Source: Polyporus tsugae
Lineage: Eukaryota > Basidiomycota > Agaricomycetes > Polyporales > Polyporaceae
Assembly (NCBI GenBank): GCA_024305745.1
Contig: JAHRBS010000014.1
Location: 2,780,762-2,844,761 of the forward strand
Direction: 5' to 3'
DNA: 64,000 nucleotides
Shown here in pieces: positions 33,697 to 46,269 of this stretch. The position numbers were made by a program, and so were the translations under genes. Numbering within the stretch: position 1 is the stretch's first letter; the number at the start of each line of letters is the position of its first letter. The notes under the pieces are model-generated. The model was not told the DNA's origin and made no database searches. It was given only the letters and a program-made list of their open reading frames with translations.

Positions 33697-34970
33697 CTAG
33701 AGTCCCAAACGGAAGCTGTTGAGTGCGCGTCGGTCTTCGGGGGTAAGCGGTTTGTAGTTGCTTGGTACGCCGCTCGGACTCGTGGGATACATCGGAGAGG
33801 CGGGAGGTGTGAGGAGCCCGACGGGTACCACGGTGGACAGCCTGGGCAGAGTGCCAGATGCGCTACCCGGTCGGTGCTGGCCTACCGAATAATGGCTCGG
33901 TGTGCGCTGTGCTCCCGAGGATGACGAGGATGACGAGGATGACATGGACCTATCGGCGTTGGGCACCCCACGACTGGCAGGAGGCCAGGGAGATGGAGGC
34001 CATTCCGGGTAGTCCGTGCCCGCATGGGGGGACTCGTGCCCGTCAGCATCTTCGAGTACGCGGCCAAATCGAGCAATGTTCCCCTTTGCAGATGTGAAGA
34101 TCCCCTCGGGGACTCTGATGTTGCGGAGGTATTCGTAGTTCTCGACGACGGGAAGGCGTGTGTAGTCGTCACCCTTTGGGACGTCACAAAGTCAGTAAAG
34201 GGCTGAAGAGAAAGGATTGACGCCATGACCGCACCGAGAAGTACGCGACGATGTGCCACTTTCGAGGGGATTCGCCTCGACGTGAGTGGACGTGGGTGGA
34301 ATAGGTCTGTTTCGTAAGACCGTCTGGTTTCGATGGCCTGTCCTGCCTTCGAATGGGGGCGGGAGGGGCTGCGAAAGGATCCAGCGTTCGACGAGCCCTT
34401 GTCCGCTTGTCAGTCGTGAGAATAAAATGTGACGCAGCGGCGGGCAACCTACCGACGCGCCGCTTTTGCTTCCTTCTCCTCTGGTGTTGTCTCTATCTTC
34501 TCTTCGTAGAACAGGTAGTCGCCACGCATGCGACTCTGGGACCTAGCACAGCGGCGCGATTGATCAGCGATGATGCGGGTGAAACAGGTCGTGTCACTCA
34601 CCAACGTCTCCCGTCCGTCCACCTCTCCAATCCGCCTACTCAATGACACGCAAATTGAAGCGTGGGTGAATGAGGCTAATACGTGCCCGAACGGTGTGCG
34701 CTCACCTTGCTTGTGCTCAGCTTCTTCCCACACGAAAACATTTCCAGACACAAGTTGCTCACGCTCGTTGGCGGTGAGACGACGAGTGATCAAGGGAAGC
34801 ACCCCCAGTCGAACGGCTTCGAAAACGACATGAGCATCCCTCGCGTCGCGAAGGTCTAGCACAACAAGGATGACGATCAGCGTCACGGAGAAAATGGTCA
34901 GCGTTGAACACATACGGAGGGCGGGGTGCGTGGCGGGGCCAGCGGTGTCGACAGAGCAGGGGGAGGACAT
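33697..34970 (-). CDS. Gti1/Pac2 (WOPR) family transcription regulator
   Basis: Six exons on the minus strand join in frame: 34970-34916, 34855-34706, 34635-34602, 34542-34453, 34397-34235 and 34173-33697. They give 322 aa with introns of 55-70 bp. The first WOPR half reads LRDARDAHVVFEAVRLGVLPLITRRLT, then FVWEEAEHKQ, then GLERWTDGRRWSQSRMRGDYLFYEEK (residues 19-94). The second half has LTKQTYSTHVH and KWHIVAYFS (about 137-164), followed by LPVVENYEYLRNIRVPEGIF. A poly-Ser run (GATGAC repeat) and a C-terminal LTPEDRRALNSFRL end the protein. WOPR proteins such as Wor1, Ryp1 and Sge1 bind DNA and control morphological or pathogenic switches. The 34-bp third exon is needed to restore the invariant RWTDG core, which supports the model. 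It is the only clear gene in 27-41 kb. Confidence 0.9.
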
Positions 34971-35020
34971 GGCGCAAACTGGGCGAGGCGGATGGTACCC
35001 AAACTTCACTGCCGTCGAGG

Positions 35021-35030
35021 TTATATAGGC
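35021..35030 (-). promoter_or_regulatory. TATA element of the Gti1/Pac2 gene
   Basis: On the minus strand this reads GCCTATATAA, about 50 bp before the start codon at 34970. Confidence 0.5.
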
Positions 35031-38000
35031 CACGGGGAATCCGAAGTTGCTCTTTCCACAGGCACCGAAACGGGAAGGTCGCTCGAAACGGAGAAGCCCG
35101 GGTTCTCGGAATCGAGGGAACTCGATATGGCTAAGAGACAGACAAGAATGAGAAGGAGATCGGACTGAATTGATAGGTAGAGTTTGACGCACGAGAGATG
35201 GAACAACTCGTCCCTTGAGCCTGTGTGCCGCCTCTCCGTCCCCGCACCAGCGTTTATATACCGGTGTGAGCCCGATGACGTTCGACATGCATCTGTCGAG
35301 CTTATACATATTCCGCGGCTGTGACGTCCTCCGTCGTCGGTCAATCAGATTGGCTATCACCCATACGGAGAGGATTCGCGAGGACATACCGTCTCGGAAT
35401 GCGCGCGATTTGAATTGGTGACCGTAACCTTAAATCCAAGGCTTCCCGCTTTCCCATGGCCTATGGCCTATCTGATTTTCGCATGGCGCGCATGTCAACG
35501 TAACACCGTCATTACGTCCTACCACAGTGGGGCATCCTCGGGTTCCGGTATTTCTCCATAGGAGCACTCGAGCGGGGGAAAATAGTGTTAGATATGGGTG
35601 CTAGCGAGTGAGATGCATCGCCCCCCCCCTTCAGCGCATCGCGGATATAGATCGAAGAAACGACCCACGAAGTCGATTAGGCCTGGCGATTCTATCGATC
35701 CTGTGGCACCACTGGCTTGGGGTGGCCGCGCCGCGTGCGCCGCGCCACAGTCGTCCACAACCGGGCCGCGGGACGGTTTTCTGAGAATGAATGTGGTATT
35801 CAAAGAAGCGCGATATCGTCCTAGTATCGCCGTGCGCTGTGCCTGGGTGTGTGTGTCCCAGTGTAACTGTGGTTGTGTCACGGATCGTGCATGTCGATCG
35901 TACGAGGGACGGAGGGGTTTGGATATGTTCAGCCGGCGACACGCTGGCAAGGGGGTGATACGGCGAGGAAAGGAAGTCGCGTTACGACAGTCGCGGGTAC
36001 GCGGGGCGAGGTGCATCGTTGACAATGACAGGTGGCGAGGTTTTGCCGCAAGAAGTACCTAAGATAGATGAACGTGAGCGCGGGCATGCGACGATCGAGC
36101 AACGACTGACCACAAATTGGTGCGAAGAGTGGATTGGCTCCAGGACGTCGTGAATAGAGCAATGTGCGGTATCTGGGCCAGATATGACAACATGCTGTGT
36201 ATAGGTATCACCAATTTCGAGTTCAATCCGTTTAGACGCAATTCAATGCAAGCTTACTTTTGGGTGACGTCGTCCACGATATATTGATAGTCGAAACAAA
36301 GTTCAAGCGCCGGCAACCGCTGCACAGCGCCGTTGAAGAAAATAGTCTCACGAGAACACAAGGATCGAGACGCAGCTGCGGGACCTAGAACAGGCACACA
36401 TGTCTCGTCGGATCTAATGACGCACTTTCCAACGCAGACTCACGACGGTGGCATAGAGAACCCGGTTCGTTCGCGACGAGTATGGTTGACAGTTAAGACG
36501 ACGTGGGCAAAAGCGGATGGGCGAGCCGCACGTTTGACATTGAACCCTACGGCCCATGCGTTTAATATTGTAATTGTGAAAGAAGAAGAACGAGGGAAGA
36601 GACGTGCTTATCTGTAATGGCCATTATGGCGCGCTCTAACGCCCTCCGCTCTGGAAGGCGGGGTACGATGACGAAGCGATCTGTGAGCACCTGAGCGTTG
36701 TCGTCATGATAACGCCAAAGACGCGGGATCCTACCCATGTCCGCTCTTGAAGGTCCTGGCGCGGATAGTTGAAATCACGTCGTCACCGTGCCACGCCACG
36801 GGAGTGTGCTTGGGTACGTCGTTCGGGTGGCTAGCCGACGGGCGAGAGAACCAGGGTGTCTTGCCCATATGGCTAGGCTTGTCGTGATAGAGCAGAACAC
36901 AGGAGGCGCACAGATGGCGACTGGTAGATGCGGAGCGGCCGCTTCCGATAGATACGGGTGGCTCGTACTGGGAGCAGGGAAGAGGAGGGAGGTCGGGGCG
37001 GAAAGGCTGATAGAATGCTTAGGGCGAGCCGGGAGCAGAATGCCCCTGAGAAGACCTGAGGAAGAACAGTCAGCTGCACAATTAGGTTGAAGGTCAGGCG
37101 CGCACGACCGAGTGCTGCTGCGCGCGGGGTTATACAGACCAAGGCCTGGACGGACGAGCAGGAGGTCTTGCCGTGGTTGCTCGGCGACAACCAATAATAA
37201 CTCAACGGCGAATGACCGACCGGGAAAATGGCGTGGTCTAAGCGGCGCATCAAGAGGTGAGGGAGGGGGATGGCGGGTAGGTCTACTGACCTCGTGGATC
37301 TCTCGGAGGTGGTCACTGGGGACACGCGACCAACGCGAGTCTATCAAACGTCCAGAGAGTGCTGGTTCCTTCTCACGAAAGGAAAACAGTGAGAATTATC
37401 TTTTACGGTCGATGATACCATAGCAAAACTCACGAGCCAGAACGACCTCTTGGGACGAAGAAGGGCAAGGATAGAAAGATCCTGCTTGCAATCATACTAT
37501 AAAGGGAGGCATATGGGCAAGCTGCGACGGGTGAGAAAGGACCACGGACATTGTAGAAACGGTAAGGAGGCGAACCGCATCGAGGGGGCCACCGATGACC
37601 TGAAATGGCCAGTCAGCAGGCAAGCGAATGTTCAGAGCGACGGCGCACCAACCGCTTTCTGGCAAGTGAACTGCGCTAGAGGAGGGTCTGGTGATTGCAG
37701 TGATAAGAGGCCCGGTCTGGAATGTAGTTCGCGAATAATATTAGGGGTGGGATTCCAATGTCTTGGCCGCGACGGGGTGAACCATTGTCAGGCAGATGGA
37801 TGAATACGGCACATTGGGTAAGTAATGTTGATAGCTGTGGCACAAAGGTAAGTAGAGAGAGATGCAATGAGATGATACGTTAACCTCATAGGAAGGCATT
37901 GAAGAGGAAGAGAGTTGATACCCCTTGGATGCGCTGATTGGGAAGTGAACGTGGCGTGTGAGGAAAGGGTCCGAATGACGGGTGAAGTGACAGGCCATTA

Positions 38001-39467
38001 CGTGGTTCTCGTACTACATGGGAAAGAGACGTAGGTTGGCGTATGGAACGGCGCGTCCATGAGTGGACAGTAGAGTTCAGCAAGGGTGAAATGAAGGGGG
38101 CGAGCTCACATTCATTTTTGGTGGCAAGGGGTTCACACGTCTGCGCGGCTGCTGACAAGGGGACACGCTTGTTCGGAACCCGGAGGACACATGGGCTTGG
38201 TTCGCGGGGATGTAGGACTGTCATCTAGCCGTTCTCGTACGGTCATGGTTATAGCGCAGCCTGGATGAGGAGTAGATTCAGATTCGCGGGACGCGTGCGG
38301 CGAGTGGGTCAGTACGCGTCGTCGAAAGAGCGGTTAGAAACACGTGTAACATAGGGAGAATATTCCGCGTCCCTGAGAGTGTCATACTGCCTCGAACCGG
38401 GCGCAATTGGACGCTTCTTCTCGTCTCTTTGCCGATGTCAGGCCACCGTCGGGCGTCGAGCCAAGGGGATGAGAGCGTGCGGAGGACTGAGCGGAGAGAC
38501 GCAGGACCGTCGATGTCTGTCAGAATCCTGGGAGAAAAGAGAGCGAGTTCCCAGAGCCGAGCGGGAGTTTGAGCAGGCCTTGACCGTAAACCGCAAAATT
38601 TGCACATTGTCTCCAGCTGGTGGGAGCCAACTCACGAGGCGCTCGTGGGGCGCCTCCCATCCCGTGCTTGGCCTTATTTGGCGCCACTTGGCGCTTCGTG
38701 GTCGACTCGGACTACGCTGAGTGTGAGCACCGGAGCCACAAAGTGCGTCGTGCGCGCGTGCTGCATTGCATCTTACAGGCTACATAAAAAGTCTACACAG
38801 TTCTCCCAAAGTGGGTCATGCCCATGTCAGCTCGGGCGTGATCTCTCTCTTTCTTTACGCCCGTCGATCTGGCCACGATCCTCACCCTCGAGGTATACAG
38901 TCACTGTCACTGACGCTGCAGATTATCTATCCTACCCGTACTACACCTCGGCCGCCGGCGTGAAAAGACCGCCAGGTGTCGTCGCGAAGAGTGGAGGGAG
39001 TCCCGTGGTGCGTATCGATCACATTATCACCGCTAGTCTAATTTCTTCGTTCCTGTCCTCGCGAGTTTGTCCAACGGTCCTTCTGAACCTCCGTCGGCCG
39101 CCCCGGGCACCTTTCATCTTTGACTTTCCGCGCCCCTCCACGCCAGAAGCCAACCCGACGCCTTCTCCAGCCCCTGTCTGGCGCTCGAGAGCCTAGAACG
39201 CGCTCGAAGCTTTCAAGCGCGAGTGCTACTTATGCAAGAGACTAGTGCTCAACCAGAGAACCCGGCGTACTTCTTCTATGCTACCTTCAGTTGCACTTTC
39301 GTTCAACCGTACACAGCTGACCTCCAGAGACTCTTTATGGAGGTCAGCGGCACACGTCGGCAATTAAGACTACTCCTCATGTCTCCTGTCCCCCCAACGG
39401 CAGACTGTCGATCATGTCCGCCACCCCCGTCGGCTTCAAACTTGAATTACTGAGTATGGGGTTGGTC

Positions 39468-39504
39468 CGAGGCAGAGGCAGAGGCAGAGGCAGAGGCAGA
39501 GGCA
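39468..39504. repeat. AGGCAG hexanucleotide microsatellite
   Basis: Six consecutive copies of a GAGGCA-type unit. In one plus frame it codes Arg-Gly repeats, but no gene is established. Confidence 0.85.
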
Positions 39505-41055
39505 ATGACAGCATCGTGCTCCTTGACGCACCACCCGCAGCGCAGGGCGCCGAACTGCCCGAACGGTGCCCGACGCGCCTGCAGTACACCCTTCCTGGGA
39601 CCAGCGGCGAGGGGGCGGAGCGGACCAGTGCGCATCGCTACTTCTCTTTGCTTCCTATGACGACTCTTGATGCTCGTATGATGATGCCCGGCACGTCGAC
39701 GTGCACGGAGACGGGTGACACAGCCTGGCGACCTTCATTCCGTCCCATTCATACCCTATTCTGTGCGTCTGGACGACGGCAAGCTCGCCTAGCGTCCGAT
39801 CCCGGGGAGGTGGGAGGAGGAGGCGAGCCATCACTTCCGCGACAACACGAGCCCGCGGCCAGAGGGAGGGCTCTGCCAAGCCTGAAGTCTGTGTACTGGA
39901 GACCGACGGCGGTCGTGACCTCGGCAAAGGCGCAGAAGCTACATACGCTTGTTTGACAGCGTCGCGGCGGCGCCCCAGCAGCAGCGCCTGTCCGCCTACC
40001 CACGCTCCACGCCCGAGGACGGAGGCCGAGCACGCGCCTTCGCCTTCGGGCGGGGCGGGGTTTTGTAGGATGTAGCGTTGACATATGATTCTGCCCCTGC
40101 ATTCATATGGCATCCGATGGATGTGGACTCGAATCCTGCGCGCGGGCTCGTGCCATCGTCGGCATTCTAACCGGCAACCTAGGTTGTCGGTGTTCAAGGT
40201 TTGAGCCGTGCAGAAAGGGGGAGGGGGGTCTCGATCAAGTTTGACCGACGGTGGGATGGGCACGGGAGTGACTGAATGGGGCAGCCTGTAGGCTAGGCCC
40301 GATCGTGTTGCGGATCGGGATGAGGTAGGAAGGACGGCGAGCGTGTTGTAGTTGTTGCTGTAGGTCCGTCCGTATGCGAGACCGCGCGCGATTGGATGCG
40401 CTGAGTCGGGAGGGGATTGGACGGCACGGGCTCGTGGAAGCGGATCGCCACGTATGTTGTAACTTACATGAAACGGTGTGGTGAAATGAATTGAATAGGT
40501 CTCGATGTACTCGGCGATTGTGCTAATAGATAAGAGCTGTCCGGGATGAAGACCTCGGAGCAAGAGAGCGTCGCAGAGTTGGACGGTCGCAAGCCTTTGC
40601 AATTGGCGGCACTGGGACATACGGCTCCACGAGGCGAGCATTTTCATTGGATGGCGCGTCTCCGGAATGCGGATTCGATCAAGTCAAACATACGAGCCGG
40701 TCCTAACAGGATTTGCGGGCCGATGAAGCTAGGGGTTCATGGCATACGGAAAGGCGGGACGATCGGTACGTACGGAGTTAACAGGCTGGCAGCTGGCCAT
40801 GGAGTACTGAATACGGTGGACGGTTGTAGATCACCACCGAAGGGGATAACACGGGATGAATCACGGAAGATGGGGACAAACGATGACGATGTGGACGTTG
40901 AAGACGGCCTTTTGATTCAGAGGAGGATTTGAGTTCCAGTGTGGGCGGAGGAGCACAGCTTCGGTTGGCGCGCGAACGACGACGAATACCAAATCGGGGC
41001 GACGACGGGGACGATGGGATGGTGGCGTGGGAAAGGTGCAGACTTGGCGGGGACT

Positions 41056-41090
41056 CTGCGGGGGACGGGGACGGGGACGGGGACGGTGGA
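41056..41090. repeat. GGGGAC hexanucleotide microsatellite
   Basis: About five copies of GGGGAC upstream of the kinase gene. Confidence 0.8.
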
Positions 41091-41326
41091 TGGCCTCGTG
41101 CTGCCCCCACTGGGCTTGTTCTCTACTCTTTGCATCCCGCCGGGCTTAGAGCACATCGTCTTTGGTAGCCTGGAAATAGGAGAAGAGAACAGCGATCTCT
41201 GCAGCGCTCGACCTCCGACTGCTGGAGATCATCGGGAGCTCAGCCCTTCCTCCGGGGATCCTCTCTTCTCCTCCTCCTCTTCCGATCCCATTCGGTGCCC
41301 GGCTGCGATCTGCTTCGTCCTCTGGA

Positions 41327-41336
41327 GTTATATAAC
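41327..41336 (+). promoter_or_regulatory. Possible TATA element of the kinase gene
   Basis: GTTATATAAC lies about 160 bp upstream of ATG 41492, followed by a pyrimidine-rich leader, a common layout in fungal promoters. Confidence 0.4.
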
Positions 41337-41491
41337 CTCCACACCATCCTCCAGGCTACAGCCTTTCCCTGGTCACTTGTTCAATAGCCGTCAAGGGAGC
41401 CTGCGCCTGTCGCACATCCGCTGCGAGCTGTGTACACATCCAAAGCCCTCGCTCGTCCCCACCCTAAGTCCCTTCTCCCTCTCTCGCCACG

Positions 41492-44400
41492 ATGCATCCT
41501 CCCGCAAAGCCCTCCCCGCTTTCCAACACTTCCCCTCTACCCCCTCCGCTCTCGTCCCAATCGTCTTCCGATTCCACCGCGTCTACTGTCAAGCTGCCGT
41601 CCTCTCTCAACCCCGCTGCTCCTCCCCATCCAAAGTCCCCTCAGCTCCTCCCTTCCGACCCCTCCTCTCCTGCCTCTGCAAAGTCTGCTCCGCCCTCCTC
41701 TCAGTCCTCTCAATCCCTTCGTTCTCGCGGCGGTTCCGTTTCTACCATCCGCCCCCCATCGATCCCCTTCAACCGCGTCGTCTCTAGTCCCATTCCCACT
41801 TCCACAACCTCTTCCACCACAACCCTCGTCCCCCTCGGCTCAGACTTCCGTGGCAGAAGCCGCACATCTTCTGCCCAGCATCGCGGACGCTCCATTAGTC
41901 CTTTGCGCGACTTCTCCTTCATCTGGAGGACTTCAAGTCGTGAGCCACACTCCCCAAACCACGACGAATCAACAAACTGGTGGACGTCCAGGGAAGTCAT
42001 TCCCAGACCCTGGTCCCAGAAGAAGGAAAAGAATGTCCCCGTCGAGCACTCCGAGGGCTATGCCCGCACCCGAGACGTGAGTACTCTTCTTTCTTCCATA
42101 CCAGCTCTTCCGTCCTCACCCCCGTCCCCGTCTAGCGTGTCGCTGAGGCGGCCATCAACATCCTTGGCACAGCCGGCCTAGTCGCCCACGAGCTCTTGGA
42201 GGTCAGCGCCGATGTACTTCGCTTCGCGCCCATCGTTGGCTTGGAAGAGGCCGCTCGCACCCTCCTCCACATCTGGGACTCTCTCGAATTGGTCGACGTA
42301 AGTCACCTCCGCGCCTACACCACAACTCGTCCCTAACACGTTCGTACTCCGAAGATCAACCGGTTAGCCTGCCTCCGCCTTACGGAGCGTTGCGCGACAG
42401 TCCTCATGTCCATCCGTGAGGAGATTTCGAACGCAGGAGATGAAGTTGGCATCGAGCTCCGACCCCCGCTCAAACGTCTCGTGGAGTAAGTAACGTGTGT
42501 TCCGTAATAGCCATGTTCTGTCTGTACTGACGCGCTCTGCCCTAGCTCGTTCCGCGAAGTGTACCGCTTTCTCCACAAACAGTCCCATCGCCCATTCATC
42601 AAGCGGTACCTTCAACGCGAAGAGATCCAGAGAGCCCTTGCGGCTTGTCACAGCAGTCTCACCGACACCCTCGGCATGTTCAACGTATGTCCAATGCATT
42701 CCCAACGGGGCTGGATGCCGTCTCACACATACATTGCAGACGTCGATTCAGATCCGTATCCTCAAGCAAGTTCTCGCCGCCGAGCGTCAACGCCAGGCCG
42801 ACACCGCCGCGCTCCTAGACTCGATTAACCGCAATCCCCAAGGCCAACAACCCATTTCGATCGAGCTCGCCGCACATCCGCGCTCGATCGACGCCTCTCC
42901 CGCCGGCGGTCTCCTGCTCTCTTCCGAGCTCCTCGAGGAGATCAAGGATGACCCGCAACGCGTCCGCTCTCAGCTGCAGGCCGTCACCGCGCGCCAGAAC
43001 GACCGCGACGCGGTGCACGACGCCGTCGACCTGCGCCAGCTCATGCGCACCGCGCTCCAGGCGAACAGCGACGTCGAGATGATCCGCATCCTCCAGGTCG
43101 GCCGCGACGAGATGCCCGAGGCGATCAAGACGCTGCAGCGCGCGCTCGAGAAGGAGGTCGAGCGCGAGCGCGATGAGGAGGAGGCCGTCCTCGTCTCCGC
43201 GACTGTCGCGGCGGTCGACGTCCCCCAGATCGTCCAGTCCGACCCCGACGGCCTAAAGCGCTCCTCGACGGTCCACAGCACGGGCAGCCACACGAGCAGC
43301 TCCGTCGCGAGCTCGGCGGGGACGGGCAGGTCGCGCGCGCCGCGCGATACCCTCGACCGCGAGTTCATTGAGACGGGGATCGACGCGCTCCGGAGGCTGA
43401 GCGGCGCGGAGGTGACGCTGCCGAGCTGGACGATTACGCGGTACGAGGTCGAGCGGGACGAGAAGGTTGGCATGGGGTTCTTTTCGGACGTGTTCAAGGG
43501 CACGTGGAGGAACCACGTCGTGGCGATCAAGGTACTCGCGCCGACGACGCCGCGGCAGCTCTTTGTGCACGAGGTGAGCAGCAATCTTTCCTTGTTGGCG
43601 TATCCGTATCCGTTGGGCCGGTCCCAGTCGAGCCGTTCGGCATTGGACGTAAACCTGGGATTCGATGATCCACGAGTTTGAGCTTCGGGCACACCTCGCT
43701 ATCTGCGTGAGTTGGGCCGACGCTCGGACGCCCTGCAGTTCGGTGTCGAGATTGAGTTCGGTGTCGGGCTTGCTATGCCGGGCGATCACCGTGCCTCAAT
43801 GAGTCTGGCGGACCGTCGTTGAATGCTGCCGGTGTTTATCTGGGGCAGTCCATCTTCCTCGCGCCTTCCGCATTCATTCGGCTGCTAGCCAAGTCAATTA
43901 CTCTTTTCCTCTGAATCGTGCCTTCCGCTTGTGGGCGACTGTGTGCTGTGTGCTGACCTTGCCTTCTCCCGATGAATCGCATCGCCGATTCCATTTGCGC
44001 AGGTGTCGATCTGGAAGACTCTTCAGCACCCCAACGTCTGCGAGCTTCTGGGCGCGTCCTCGGCATCCAGCGACCCCCCGTGGTTCTTCGTCAGCCCCTA
44101 CTACAAGTGCGGCAGCCTCGTCACCTACCTCAAGGGGCTGGCTTCGCTTGATTCGGTCGATTTGCTCAAGATGATCCACGAGATCGCCAAGGGCATGGCG
44201 TACCTCCACAGCAAAGGCGTGCTGCACGGAGATCTCAAGGTATGTGGTCTCGTGCCGGTGGCGTCCGGATCATCGTTGGCGAAAATGCTGAGCTTAATTT
44301 TCTCGGTTTCTTGGTAGGCGGCGAACGTGCTTGTGAACGATAAGCACCACTGCATCATCTCCGACTTTGGCCAGAGCGAGATGAAGACGGAGGCGTACCG

Positions 44401-46269
44401 CATCAGCGGGATGCCCCTTCCGCGTAAGTGTCCTCGCTTCCCTTCGAGCTCGGGAGACGAGCTGATAGTGTGTTGGACAGACGGTACCCTGCGGTGGCAA
44501 GCTCCGGAGCTCATGTCGGGCCAGAGCAACTTGACGCAGGAGATCGACGTGTACGCGTTCGCGATCACCGTCGTTGAGCTCCTCACCAAAGGCGGGCTCC
44601 CATGGCCTTTGGCAGACGACGACACCGTACGGCACTTTGTTCTTCGTAAGCCGCACCGTTAATCATATTACATACACACGCTGACACGCACAACCGTAGG
44701 GGAGAATATGCGCCCAGAACCGCCTCTCCAACGGGTCTGGTCCCAGCAGCTCACTGAGATCCTCCACCAATGCTGGAACCGCGATCCAGCCGTACGGCCG
44801 CCGTTCGCGAAAGTCGACCAACAGGTTCAGAAGCTGCGAGCCCATTATGGCGCAGACTTGAAGGAATCGCCCGCGCCGCGCGTTTCCGAGATTGAGCATA
44901 TGGAGACGCGCAAGTCGCCCGACATGCATCCCATTCCGCTTCCCCTGCTTCCGGGTGAGTTCGTTCGTAACACCTCAGTTGTCTGTAGCGCTCATAGTGA
45001 CGTCACTTCCAGCCGACATGACTGCATCGTTCGTGGAGGTCGGGTCGGCGCCGTCTACCGATGTCTCGTTCATGACCGCCGCAGAGCCCGACTCCGACCA
45101 CGGCCATTCGGACGACTATCATGGTGACTACCACGACCATCACGATATCGGGGCCGATGTGAGTCGAGCGAGCAGCCGCGCGTCCTCGTCCTTGCCAGAC
45201 AGTCAGTCCGAGCACGAGCATGTCGAGTACCCACGGCACTTCTCGCCCGTCCCTCCGGACGAGCACGCCCAGAACGTACGCGACGAGCGTCGGTACCGGA
45301 TGCTTTTGCAACACGAGTTCCACCCGTCCTGTACGCATTTCCTTCCTTCGTCGCATACCCAAACCGAGCTAATGTGTTAGTGTCCAGTGACCCTTCCCCT
45401 GTGGACGCCATCGCCTATCGCCATCGGAGCTGTCGGGTACCACAGCAAGGCGGACTATGGCGAGTTCGTGACGCTGTTCAACTGTTTTGATCCGCAGAAG
45501 ACCTCCGGCGGCCGGACGGGGGACATGCCGTCCATATACGGCTACGGGCGGATCAGTCAAGGCAACCAGCGGCAGGACAAGCGCAACGTCGCGCAGCGCA
45601 GCATGGACATCATCCAGTCCTGGCTGAGCTCCAGAAACCGTGCTGGGGAAGCGAAGTACTCGTAAGTATTACCGAGAGCTGGGAGGTGTTCGCGCGAGAT
45701 GCTTACTACTTGTCTTTCTAGGCGTCGATACACCTCTCCGTTGCGGTGCGGACACAAGACTGCGCACCTTATCACTGAGTCCACAAACTACCGGTACCTG
45801 GAAGACCTTTCGACGCCCAAGAAATGGTTTAAAGCCAATGTGGATCACATCCTCGCGATCTACGGGACAGAGCATCGCATCTCGAAGGAGGATTTGTATC
45901 TTGGTATGTCGTTCATCCCCGTCGCCATACCCTGGCTCATCCGCTGACTCTGTTACGCTTGCAGTCATCGGGACGCTCGAGGCACAGGACTACGCGCTTT
46001 TCGTCAGCCACGAGCACCCTGATGGCCAGGTCGATTTCAACGTCTTCTCGGCGGCACGCACAGGCCACGCTTGGGGCGAATTCGGCTTTTCCTTCGACCT
46101 CTCGAACTCTTTCCTCGGAGGGCCCAAGTACGAGGAGGAGGAGGGTGTCGGGAATCCGCAGTACGCGCGGAAAGTGTCGGTATCTGGGAACCCCGGCAAC
46201 AAGTGGGACAGTGTGCTGCTCGCGCGGTTGCGATTCAAGCCGGACTCGCTCGAACCGACGTCACTGTAG
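41492..46269 (+). CDS. Three-part protein: MLKL/HeLo-like N-terminus, protein kinase, conserved C-terminal domain
   Basis: Thirteen exons join in frame: 41492-42076, 42136-42297, 42355-42485, 42546-42684, 42740-43573, 44003-44239, 44318-44423, 44481-44645, 44700-44954, 45013-45330, 45388-45661, 45722-45903 and 45965-46269. They give 1230 aa. Residues 1-195 are Pro/Ser-rich. Residues 197-345 form a helical domain (VAEAAINILGTAGLVAHELLEVSADVL; SFREVYRFLHKQSHRPFIKRYLQ) resembling MLKL_NTD/HeLo-like four-helix bundles, followed by a coiled-coil-like stretch. The TKL-like kinase (569 to about 830) has GMGFFSDVFKG, VAIK (Lys603), HGDLKAANVLV (Asp694; the usual HRD Arg is Gly), DFG (Asp712) and APELM, so it may be active. 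A His/Asp-rich linker leads to a C-terminal domain (979-1230) starting PIAIGAVGYHSKADYGEFVTLF and ending LRFKPDSLEPTSL, whose family name I do not know. Intron 5 is 429 bp; all others are 54-78 bp. Confidence 0.85.

Larger units (their letters stand above)
35031..41326. other. Gene-poor stretch between the WOPR and kinase genes
   Basis: No gene could be supported. The longest frames are 39655-40647 minus (330 aa) and 39414-39956 plus (180 aa, with an Arg-Gly run encoded by a hexanucleotide repeat). Both overlap, lack a recognisable domain and look like composition effects. The last few hundred bases are pyrimidine-rich and belong to the promoter of the kinase gene. Confidence 0.4.

Noticed and set aside
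39655..40647. 330-aa minus-strand open frame
   Set aside because: No recognisable domain, overlapping frames on the other strand and Pro/Arg-rich composition suggest a chance frame.
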